From Propionibacteriaceae bacterium (GTDB lineage Bacteria > Actinomycetota > Actinomycetes > Propionibacteriales > Propionibacteriaceae): DNA of 6,760 nt. The translations under genes and the position numbers were made by a program. The DNA is taken from NCBI GenBank assembly GCA_020438595.1, contig JAGQUI010000148.1:1-6760 (forward strand), in the 5' to 3' direction. Each line of letters starts with the position of its first letter. Within the stretch, counting starts at the first letter, position 1. Under the pieces are notes generated by a model that made no database searches, was not told where the DNA came from, and was given only the letters and a program-made list of their open reading frames with translations. Shown here in pieces: positions 1 to 5,015 of this stretch.

Positions 1-392
1 CCGTGGTCGGTGAACTCGTCCAGGCAGGTGTCGGCGACGATGACGAGGTCGTCGCCGACCTCGGCGCGGACGGCGGCCAGGGCGCGGTTGAGGATGCCGT
101 CGTCGGCATAGCCTGCAGAGCCGGTGGCGTCCTTGTCGTCGGGCTCGGGGACGCCGAACAGGACCAGGCCGCCGAGGCCGGCCCCGACGGCGCGGGTGGC
201 CTCGGCGCGCACCGAGTCGAGGGTGTGCTGGACGACGCCGGGCAGCGAGCCGATCGGACGGGGTTCCTCCAGCCCGTCCGCGACGAAGACCGGCAGCAGC
301 AACTGTGCGGGATGCATGCGGGTCTCGGCCACCAGGCGCCGGATCGCCGGCGTGGTGCGCAGCCGGCGGGGACGCCGGACGGGTGGGATCAT
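1..392 (-). CDS. hemB: Delta-aminolevulinic acid dehydratase (porphobilinogen synthase), N-terminal part, runs off the left edge
   Basis: The enzyme condenses two 5-aminolevulinate molecules to porphobilinogen in the cytosolic heme pathway. The first 130 residues are visible. They begin with the basic arm typical of HemB (RPRRLRTTPAIRRLVAET, residues 7-24), followed by LLLPVFV (31-37), LPGVVQHTLDS (50-60), GLVLFGVP (75-82) and EVGDDLVIVADTCLDEFTDH (111-130), the start of the metal site. The remainder, including the Schiff-base lysines, lies outside the window. The ATG at 392 is chosen because a strong GAAGGAG ribosome site precedes it by 6 nt and the conserved arm starts just after it. At the metal site, Cys123 is kept while the second cysteine of the E. 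coli-type zinc site is Asp125. The gene is divergent from the NagD-like gene, with 103 bp between the starts. Identification is secure from the motif series. Confidence 0.95.
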   Translation of the reverse strand, partial: MIPPVRRPRRLRTTPAIRRLVAETRMHPAQLLLPVFVADGLEEPRPIGSLPGVVQHTLDSVRAEATRAVGAGLGGLVLFGVPEPDDKDATGSAGYADDGILNRALAAVRAEVGDDLVIVADTCLDEFTDH

Positions 393-398
393 GCTCAG

Positions 399-405
399 CT
401 CCTTC
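399..405 (-). promoter_or_regulatory. Ribosome binding site of hemB
   Basis: On the minus strand this reads GAAGGAG, a near-perfect Shine-Dalgarno match, 6 nt before the ATG at 392. It decides the hemB start. It is the clearest ribosome site in the window; the other genes show weak or no such motif. Confidence 0.8.
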
Positions 406-495
406 GGATCGTTTCCATTCTTGCCCATCCGGTGGTGCGTGGTCGCCGGGAGCCGAGTGGTGGGGAAGAAGCCCCGCAGATGCAAGACTGTGGCC

Positions 496-1281
496 ATGCC
501 GAAGCGGAGCGTGCGCGACATCGAGTGCTTCCTGACCGACATGGACGGCGTGCTGGTGCACGAGGAGCAGCCGATCCCCGGGGCCGTCGAACTCCTGCAG
601 CGGTGGGTGGACACGTCCCGCCGCTTCCTGATCCTGACCAACAACTCCACCTACACCCCACGGGACTTGGCCGCGCGGCTGGCCCGCTCGGGGCTCGAGG
701 TGCCCGAGGAGAACCTGTGGACGTCGGCGATGGCGACCGGGGCGTTCCTGAAGTCGCAGTCGGGGGAGCGGACGGCCTACGTGATCGGCGAGGCCGGGAT
801 CACCACCGCGCTGCACAGCGCCGGCTTCGTGCTCACCGACACCAACCCGTCCTACGTGGTGCTGGGTGAGACCCGGAACTACTCGTTCGAGGCGATCACC
901 ACCGCGATCCGGCTGATCAACGCCGGGGCCCGGTTCATCGTGACGAACCCGGACACGACCGGACCGTCGCCGACCGGCGTCCTGCCTGCAACCGGTGCGG
1001 TGGCGGCGATGATCACCGCCGCGACGAACCGGCAGCCGTACGTGGTGGGCAAGCCGAACCCGATGATGTTCCGCTCGGCGATGAACCGGATCGAGGCGCA
1101 CTCGGAGACGACGGCGATGATCGGGGACCGGATGGACACCGACATCGTGGCGGGCATGGAGGCGGGGCTGCTGACCTTCCTCGTGCTGTCCGGGGTCACC
1201 AGCCGGGAGGAGATCGAAACCTTCCCGTACCGGCCGAACGTGGTGCTGGACTCGGTCGCCGACCTGGTGCCGCAGCTGTAG
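496..1281 (+). CDS. nagD: NagD-type HAD-IIA phosphatase
   Basis: This is a 261-residue HAD hydrolase, close to the roughly 250 residues of E. coli NagD, a nucleotide (UMP) phosphatase. All four HAD motifs are present: motif I DMDGVLV with nucleophile Asp15 and acid/base Asp17; motif II LTNNS (47-51); motif III Lys186 in VGKPNP; motif IV GDRMDTD with Asp211 and Asp216. Segments such as WTSAMATGAFL, YVIGEAG, VVLGETRNYS, IVTNPDT and LVLSGV follow NagD from end to end, including the C2-type cap between motifs II and III. The physiological substrate cannot be read from the sequence; small phosphomonoesters such as UMP or glycerol phosphate are plausible. The start is uncertain: ATG 496 fits the family, but GTG 490 is in frame and neither has a clear ribosome site. 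It does not neighbour any N-acetylglucosamine genes. Confidence 0.92.
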   Translation: MPKRSVRDIECFLTDMDGVLVHEEQPIPGAVELLQRWVDTSRRFLILTNNSTYTPRDLAARLARSGLEVPEENLWTSAMATGAFLKSQSGERTAYVIGEAGITTALHSAGFVLTDTNPSYVVLGETRNYSFEAITTAIRLINAGARFIVTNPDTTGPSPTGVLPATGAVAAMITAATNRQPYVVGKPNPMMFRSAMNRIEAHSETTAMIGDRMDTDIVAGMEAGLLTFLVLSGVTSREEIETFPYRPNVVLDSVADLVPQL

Positions 1282-1290
1282 GCCCGCTTT

Positions 1291-1328
1291 CCCGCTGATC
1301 GGTCCCTGAGGAGCGGGTCCTTCTTCTG
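1291..1328 (+). terminator. Possible weak terminator after the NagD-like gene
   Basis: CCCGCT (1291-1296) and AGCGGG (1312-1317) form a perfect 6-bp GC stem around a 15-nt loop. The pyrimidine-rich run TCCTTCTTCT follows. It starts 9 bp after the stop codon at 1281. The loop and right arm overlap the first repeat head, so the stem may only be part of the repeat block. There is no uninterrupted T tract. Confidence 0.3.
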
Positions 1329-1470
1329 ACTGGTCCCTGAGGAGCTGGCGGGTGCCCGGGTGGTGTCCGGGTCTCCTGAAAGTCCGGTCCCTGAGGACGC
1401 AGGGCGCTCCCAGAATCCGGTCCCTGAGGAGACGGCGGGTGCCCGGGCGGTGCCCGGGTCTCCTCGTGAA
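1300..1470 (+). repeat. Tandem block of GGTCCCTGAGGA-headed repeats, alternating short and long units
   Basis: The head GGTCCCTGAGGA starts at 1301, 1332, 1386 and 1419, and again at 1474 as the first full 56-bp element. Spacings are 31, 54, 33 and 55 bp, so short and long units alternate with a combined period of about 87 bp. The two long units (from 1332 and 1419) are nearly identical over about 46 bp and each folds on itself. In the second, GAGGAGAC (1426-1433) pairs with GTCTCCTC (1458-1465), with an inner CGGG/CCCG. In the first, AGGAG (1340-1344) pairs with CTCCT (1373-1377). All units lie on the same strand. No coding frame in this stretch looks real. Confidence 0.85.
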
Positions 1471-1526
1471 TCCGGTCCCTGAGGAGACGGCGGGTGAGGA
1501 ACGAACCCGCCGGCGTCACGAAGGGC
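1471..1526 (+). repeat. 56-bp palindromic repeat, copy A
   Basis: The left flank is TCCGGTCCCTGAGGAG, then the left arm CGGCGGGT, the 9-nt loop GAGGAACGA, the right arm ACCCGCCG, and the right flank CGTCACGAAGGGC. The arms pair perfectly over 8 bp. The outer CCCT and AGGG can also pair across the element. Copies of exactly the same length lie at 3109 and 3406. It ends about 50 bp before the SOS-like box of the DUF222 gene. Confidence 0.9.
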
Positions 1527-1574
1527 GGGTGCCGCAACGAGCGGCGCCCGGTTGGTCGAACTCATGGAGACCCT

Positions 1575-1590
1575 TCGCACGTCTGTTCGA
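1575..1590 (+). promoter_or_regulatory. LexA-type SOS box upstream of the DUF222/HNH gene
   Basis: The 16-mer TCGCACGTCTGTTCGA matches the mycobacterial/actinobacterial SOS box TCGAAC-N4-GTTCGA at 11 of 12 defined positions; only position 4 differs (C for A). It ends 32 bp before the chosen ATG at 1623, a normal place for a repressor site. In Mycobacterium tuberculosis several 13E12-family genes, the same family as this gene, are known to have LexA boxes. The site is therefore expected from the family as well as visible here. Binding is inferred. Confidence 0.7.
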
Positions 1591-1616
1591 AAACTGTCAG
1601 TGGGGTCTGTTTGACT
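1586..1616 (+). promoter_or_regulatory. Possible promoter of the DUF222/HNH gene, leaderless
   Basis: TTCGAA (1586-1591) and TTGACT (1611-1616) could serve as -35 and -10 elements with a 19-bp spacer. Initiation 7 nt after the -10 would fall on the A of the ATG at 1623, giving a leaderless transcript. This would fit the lack of a good ribosome site there. The -35 would overlap the SOS-like box. Both hexamers are poor matches, so this is a guess. Confidence 0.2.
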
Positions 1617-1622
1617 GGGATC

Positions 1623-3014
1623 ATGACGACGAGCAGCGGTGTTCTTCCGGCCGGGCGGGTGCTGGCCGAAGTGGATGCGCTGCTGGATCGTGTCGATCCT
1701 GATCGTGGCAGCCTCGATGCTGCGGAGCGGCTCGCCCTGGTGCGGACGGCGCGCCGGGTGCGTGGTCGGGTGGACGCGCTGGCCGCCGTGGTGACGGCGG
1801 AGGCGGACGGGGCGCGGGCGTCGGAGGCTGCGGCAGGGACGCCGATGGCGTCGTGGCTGGGCATGGGCGAGACGGTGTCGCGTCGGGAGGCTGCGGGTGC
1901 CCTCCGCCAGGCCAGGCGACTCGGACAGCATCCATTGGTGGGTGAGGCCGCGGTCGCGGGACGGCTCGGCACGAGTCAGGCGCGCGCGATCACGGGGGTG
2001 CTGGACGGACTGGCTCCCCAGCTCGACCAGGCCCAGCAGGCCCGGGCCGAGGAGGTGCTGGTGGAACTGGCGGGGCACCTGGATGCGGACCAGTTGGCGA
2101 AGGCTGCCGGGCGGGTGCTCAACGCGGTCGTACCCGAGCGTGCCGACGAAGCGCGGGAACTCCAGTTGCAAAGAGAGGCGGAGGCGGCGCACCGGCAGCG
2201 GAGTCTGAGGTTCTTCTTCGAGGGCGCCTCGGTCCGGTTCGACGGTTCGCTGCCTCGGCTGGCCGCGGAGGAGTGGATCGCCCAGCTGGACGCGCACGCG
2301 GAGCAGATCCGCCGCACCGGGCTGGAACGGCGTGACCCGTTGGCGGGGATGCTCACCCCCGAACAGCGCAGGGCCGATTCGTTGATCGCCCTCATCCGCG
2401 CCACGGCCGGTCGAGCCTCCGCGGCTGGTCGTCCTGGTCGAGACCCTGAGCCGCCTGCGACCGCGCGGGTGCTGGTCAGGCTCGACTACGACAAGCTCGC
2501 CGCCGATGCGGCCGCCACGGGCCTGGTCGGCGACGGCCAGCCGCTCTCTGCCGGTGAGCTGCGCCGGGTCTGCTGCGATGCCGAGATCATCCCGGTCGTG
2601 CTCGGCTCGGCCTCGGAGGTGCTGGATGTGGGTCGGGCCGAACGGTTGGTAACCCCCGCCCAGCGCGCCGCACTGCTCGCCCGCGACGGCGGCTGCGTGT
2701 TCCCGGGTTGTGACGCGCCGCCCTCGCGGTGTGAGGCCCACCACGTGGTGCCCTGGTACCTCGGTGGCGCGACCGACCTGTGGAACCTGGTGATGTTGTG
2801 CCACAGCCACCACCCGGTCATTGAACCGGCCCGGTTCGCAGTCAGGGACCAGTGGCAGGTGATGATCGCCGACGACGGACTCCCCGAGTTCACTCCGCCC
2901 GCCAGGCTCGACCCGAGCCAGAAGCCCATCCGGCACCGGCGGCACCAACCAGCCGACCGTGGTGGCCCAACCGACCCGGAACAGGACACCGGACCACCAT
3001 CCACCGCCGCCTGA
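1623..3014 (+). CDS. DUF222 and HNH endonuclease domain protein (13E12 repeat family)
   Basis: The product has 463 residues. The N-terminal two thirds (about 10-320) is a helical, Ala/Arg/Glu-rich DUF222 region. A typical family linker follows (GELRRVCCDAEIIPVVLG, then VLDVGRA), then the HNH nuclease at about 345-400: Cys358-x4-Cys363, His373-His374, Asn388, Cys393-x2-His396-His397. The two cysteine pairs suggest a zinc-knuckle fold around a His-Asn-His site. The family is common and often multicopy in actinobacteria; its biological role is not established, though several M. tuberculosis members are LexA-controlled. The family's usual HHRLxH ending is HHPVIE here, so the last histidine is missing. 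ATG 1623 is chosen because upstream in-frame starts fall inside the repeat or before the SOS-like box. The C-terminal tail after about 415 is Pro/Arg-rich and probably disordered. The gene converges on the phosphatase gene and lies between direct repeats. Confidence 0.92.
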   Translation: MTTSSGVLPAGRVLAEVDALLDRVDPDRGSLDAAERLALVRTARRVRGRVDALAAVVTAEADGARASEAAAGTPMASWLGMGETVSRREAAGALRQARRLGQHPLVGEAAVAGRLGTSQARAITGVLDGLAPQLDQAQQARAEEVLVELAGHLDADQLAKAAGRVLNAVVPERADEARELQLQREAEAAHRQRSLRFFFEGASVRFDGSLPRLAAEEWIAQLDAHAEQIRRTGLERRDPLAGMLTPEQRRADSLIALIRATAGRASAAGRPGRDPEPPATARVLVRLDYDKLAADAAATGLVGDGQPLSAGELRRVCCDAEIIPVVLGSASEVLDVGRAERLVTPAQRAALLARDGGCVFPGCDAPPSRCEAHHVVPWYLGGATDLWNLVMLCHSHHPVIEPARFAVRDQWQVMIADDGLPEFTPPARLDPSQKPIRHRRHQPADRGGPTDPEQDTGPPSTAA

Positions 3015-3060
3015 AGGCTGTGAGGCCGGGGCCGGGGGTGCGGATGTCGCCCACACCCGT

Positions 3061-3090
3061 TCCGGTCCCCGAGGAGTGTTCCGGTGAGGG
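3061..3090 (+). repeat. 5' half of the palindromic repeat
   Basis: TCCGGTCCCCGAGGAG is followed by TGTTCCGGTGAGGG. This matches the first 30 bp of copy B (3109) with one C for T in the head and a change at the end, then diverges before the right arm. It starts 48 bp before copy B and looks like a truncated duplicate of it. Confidence 0.75.
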
Positions 3091-3108
3091 CGGTGCAGGG
3101 TTCTCCTA

Positions 3109-3164
3109 TCCGGTCCCTGAGGAGTGTTCCGGTGAGGAACGAACCGGGACGCGTCACGAAGGGC
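3109..3164 (+). repeat. 56-bp palindromic repeat, copy B
   Basis: The left flank (TCCGGTCCCTGAGGAG), loop (GAGGAACGA) and right flank (CGTCACGAAGGGC) are identical to copy A. The arms differ: left TGTTCCGGT and right ACCGGGACG still pair over 9 positions, two of them G-T. Changed arms that stay complementary suggest the fold is maintained. It lies about 95 bp after the DUF222 stop codon. Confidence 0.9.
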
Positions 3165-3314
3165 CATCCCGTGCGACGCCGCTCTCGTGTGGCGTGGAGG
3201 TTCGCGCGCGCCCTGCGTCCGTGTTCCGTGCGGCAGGCCCGGTATGGCTCGCGCGGCGCGTGGTGAAGCGCGTGCGTTCGGTCAGGTGGCGGGTGTGGTG
3301 CGGCGTCCCCGCCG
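3165..3314. other. Non-coding stretch without recognisable features
   Basis: This lies between repeat copies B and D. Reading frames through it are short and Arg/Val-rich, with no family motif. ACGCC (3176-3180) and GGCGT (3191-3195) could form a 5-bp stem, but no T tract follows, so I do not call a terminator. I see no gene, RNA or promoter here. Confidence 0.6.
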
Positions 3315-3363
3315 CCCGGTCCCCGAGGGGCCGCGCGGGGTGAGGAGCGGATCCGGCGGCGTG
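3315..3363 (+). repeat. Degenerate copy D of the palindromic repeat
   Basis: CCGGTCCCCGAGGGG matches the head with two changes. The arm ends in GGGG, followed by TGAGGAGCGGATCC for the loop region and GGCGGCGT on the right. It then loses the final CACGAAGGG. It has the order and approximate length of a full element and appears to be a decayed copy. Confidence 0.6.
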
Positions 3364-3405
3364 TGGCTTGATTCTGGTTCCCCAGGCGCGGGCTTGTTTT
3401 CGGCT

Positions 3406-3461
3406 TCCGATCCCTGAGGAGCCAGCGGGTGAGGCACGAACCCGGCGGCGTCACGAAGGGC
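3406..3461 (+). repeat. 56-bp palindromic repeat, copy C
   Basis: TCCGATCCCTGAGGAG, one base different from copies A and B, is followed by left arm CCAGCGGGT, loop GAGGCACGA (one change), right arm ACCCGGCGG and the invariant right flank CGTCACGAAGGGC. The arms pair at 7 of 9 positions. It lies 32 bp past the end of the convergent phosphatase gene. Confidence 0.9.
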
Positions 3462-3493
3462 GGCCGTCTGGCGTCCTGTCGGATCAGGCGGGT

Positions 3494-4210
3494 TCAGTCG
3501 GCGAGCAGGAGCGAGCGGAGGCGGTCCCGGTCGGGTGGGCCGAGGCCGGTCTGTGCCAGGTGCCGATCGACCCCGGCGGCGAAGGCGACGACGAGTGGTC
3601 GGGTGGTGGAGAGCCAGTAGGCCACCTCGGCCGGACCCCACCCGGATTGGCGGTCAGCGGTGGGCGAGTTGGTCCAGTTGCCGGCAATGGCCTCAACGGA
3701 CTGGGCGTAGTCGTCGGCGATCACCTCGGGTGCGACACCCGCGTTCGCCAGCAGCAGGGCGGTGACCAGGCCGGTGCGGTCGCGGCCGGCGCTGCAGTGA
3801 ACCAGAATGTCGGGCTCCGCGGCGGCGATCGCTTCGAGGGTTCGGCGGACCAGGTCCGGCAGGATCCGCAGGTTGTGCGGCCAGTACTCGGGCGAGTCGA
3901 GGATCGGGAAGCAGGTCCGGCGGAACTCGGCGTTGTCGTGGTCCTCCACCGGGCTGGGAATGACCTCGATCCCGTCGAGATCGGCGGGGTCTGGTGCCGG
4001 GTCGCCGTCCCGCGATACCACCTCGTAGGCGCAGCGCAGGTCGACGACCGTGCGCAGGCCCCACGACCGGGCTCGTGCCCAGCCGGCCGTCGTCAGGAGC
4101 TCCCGACGCGGCCCGCGCGCGATCCTGCCCGAACGGGTCGGGCCGTCGGGCGTCGGCAGCCCACCGAGGTCACGGCAGTTGGGGTAGCCGTCCCAGTCCA
4201 GTGTCCGCAC
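3494..4210 (-). CDS. Tyrosine phosphatase family protein (CX5R, PtpB/dual-specificity-like)
   Basis: The product is 238 residues. The N-terminus NCRDLGGLPT (11-20) is a hallmark of the bacterial tyrosine-phosphatase group related to PtpB of M. tuberculosis. RSGRIARG (26-33) and VVDLRCAYEV (55-64) follow in the usual order. The catalytic P-loop is HCSAGRDRTG (138-147), with nucleophile Cys139 and Arg145. Such proteins cleave phosphotyrosine, phosphoserine or phosphoinositide substrates; the substrate here is unknown. No signal peptide or membrane segment is visible, so it is probably cytosolic. The GTG at 4210 is the only reasonable start because an in-frame TAG lies four codons upstream; no good ribosome site is seen. 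It follows the methyltransferase gene on the same strand after 93 bp, so co-transcription is possible but not shown. Confidence 0.92.
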   Translation of the reverse strand: MRTLDWDGYPNCRDLGGLPTPDGPTRSGRIARGPRRELLTTAGWARARSWGLRTVVDLRCAYEVVSRDGDPAPDPADLDGIEVIPSPVEDHDNAEFRRTCFPILDSPEYWPHNLRILPDLVRRTLEAIAAAEPDILVHCSAGRDRTGLVTALLLANAGVAPEVIADDYAQSVEAIAGNWTNSPTADRQSGWGPAEVAYWLSTTRPLVVAFAAGVDRHLAQTGLGPPDRDRLRSLLLAD

Positions 4211-4303
4211 CCGGGCACCCTAGCTCGTGGTTCGAGGGCAGGATGCCGGCAACGCACACCCTCGGTGGTTGGAGGCGGTGACGTGCCGATCGGGGCGTAC
4301 CGC

Positions 4304-4981
4304 TCAGCGCTTGGTGAACCGGAACGCGATGAATGCCCGCTCGCGCTCGAGCTTGTAGTGAACTTCCGGGTACTCGGCCTGCATGGATGGCGCCGGGCGG
4401 GGTTCCACCAGTGCATCGACGACGAACCCCGCTGCGAAGAAGTCATCCAACACCGCCGACAGCGGTGCTCGCCGGTACGTGACGTCCCAATCGTCGTGCC
4501 AGGTCTCGGAGACCAGCTCGTCGCTGAAGTAGCTGCCGCCCAGCCTCAGCCAGTCGGAGGTCGGGTGGACCGTGGAGACGAGGAGGTGGCCGTCGTCGGC
4601 GAGCACGCGGTGCAGCTCGCCCAGCGTCACCGGCGGGTGAGGGAGGTGATGGAGCACCAGCGCCATCACGATGTGATCGAACTCCCCGCTCCCGGCCCAG
4701 CTGAGCGGCTCACTCAGGTCATGGACGCGGAACTCGCCCGCCTCGCTGCGCTCGCGAGCGATCCTGATGAGCTCTGTGCTCGCGTCGATCCCCACCACGG
4801 AAGCGCCCCGGGCGGTGAGTTCCGCGGCATACAGCCCGGATCCGCAACCGGCGTCGAGAATCCGGAGCCCGGCCACCGGTCCCAGCAGTTCGAGCAGCGA
4901 GGGCCGGTCGTAGTGGGCGTTGTACGCGCTCACCCGGGCATGGCTGTCGAAGGCTTCAGCGAACGCGTCGTAAGTGGTCAC
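4304..4981 (-). CDS. Class I SAM-dependent methyltransferase
   Basis: The product is 225 residues with a Rossmann methyltransferase core. Motif I is ILDAGCGSG (41-49). The acidic residue at the end of strand 2 is Asp66 in VVGIDAS. HDLSEPLSW and FDHIVMALVLHHLPHP give motifs II and III, and LGELHRVLADDGHLLVSTVHP is the post-III helix-strand. A C-terminal region with YRRAPLSAVLDDFFAAGFVVDALVEPRP is typical of small-molecule methyltransferases of the Methyltransf_11/25 type. The substrate is unknown and nothing specifically ties it to heme. The start is taken as GTG 4981 (VTTYDAFAEAF). GTG 4987 is in frame and better spaced from a weak GGGA. The longer reading to 5053 would overlap hemCD and reads as out-of-frame hemCD sequence. 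It begins 34 bp after the hemCD stop, so it is probably in the same transcript. Confidence 0.9.
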   Translation of the reverse strand: MTTYDAFAEAFDSHARVSAYNAHYDRPSLLELLGPVAGLRILDAGCGSGLYAAELTARGASVVGIDASTELIRIARERSEAGEFRVHDLSEPLSWAGSGEFDHIVMALVLHHLPHPPVTLGELHRVLADDGHLLVSTVHPTSDWLRLGGSYFSDELVSETWHDDWDVTYRRAPLSAVLDDFFAAGFVVDALVEPRPAPSMQAEYPEVHYKLERERAFIAFRFTKR

Positions 4982-5015
4982 AGCCACAGAATCCCAGATG
5001 CCGGAGGGGCGGGTC

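Noticed and set aside
124..495. Upstream extension of the NagD-like frame
   Set aside because: It overlaps the antisense of hemB and its ribosome site. NagD proteins begin close to the DMDGV motif, as they do with ATG 496.
393..495. Sigma-70-type promoter in the hemB/nagD divergent region
   Set aside because: TTGCAT and AAGAAT-like hexamers occur on the hemB strand but not at an acceptable spacing, so I cannot support a specific promoter.
1300..1526. CRISPR-like array
   Set aside because: Repeat spacing alternates, the material between heads is itself repetitive and palindromic, and no cas gene is present.
1494..1622. N-terminal extension of the DUF222 gene from GTG 1494
   Set aside because: It would start inside repeat copy A and translate the SOS-like box. 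The extra 43 residues do not resemble the family, whose usual N-terminus fits ATG 1623.
879..3167. A 762-codon open frame on the minus strand antisense to the DUF222 gene
   Set aside because: It is Arg/Pro/His-rich without family motifs, reads through the repeats and the 3' part of the NagD gene, and is explained by the scarcity of stop codons at high GC. The plus strand carries clear DUF222, HNH and HAD motifs.
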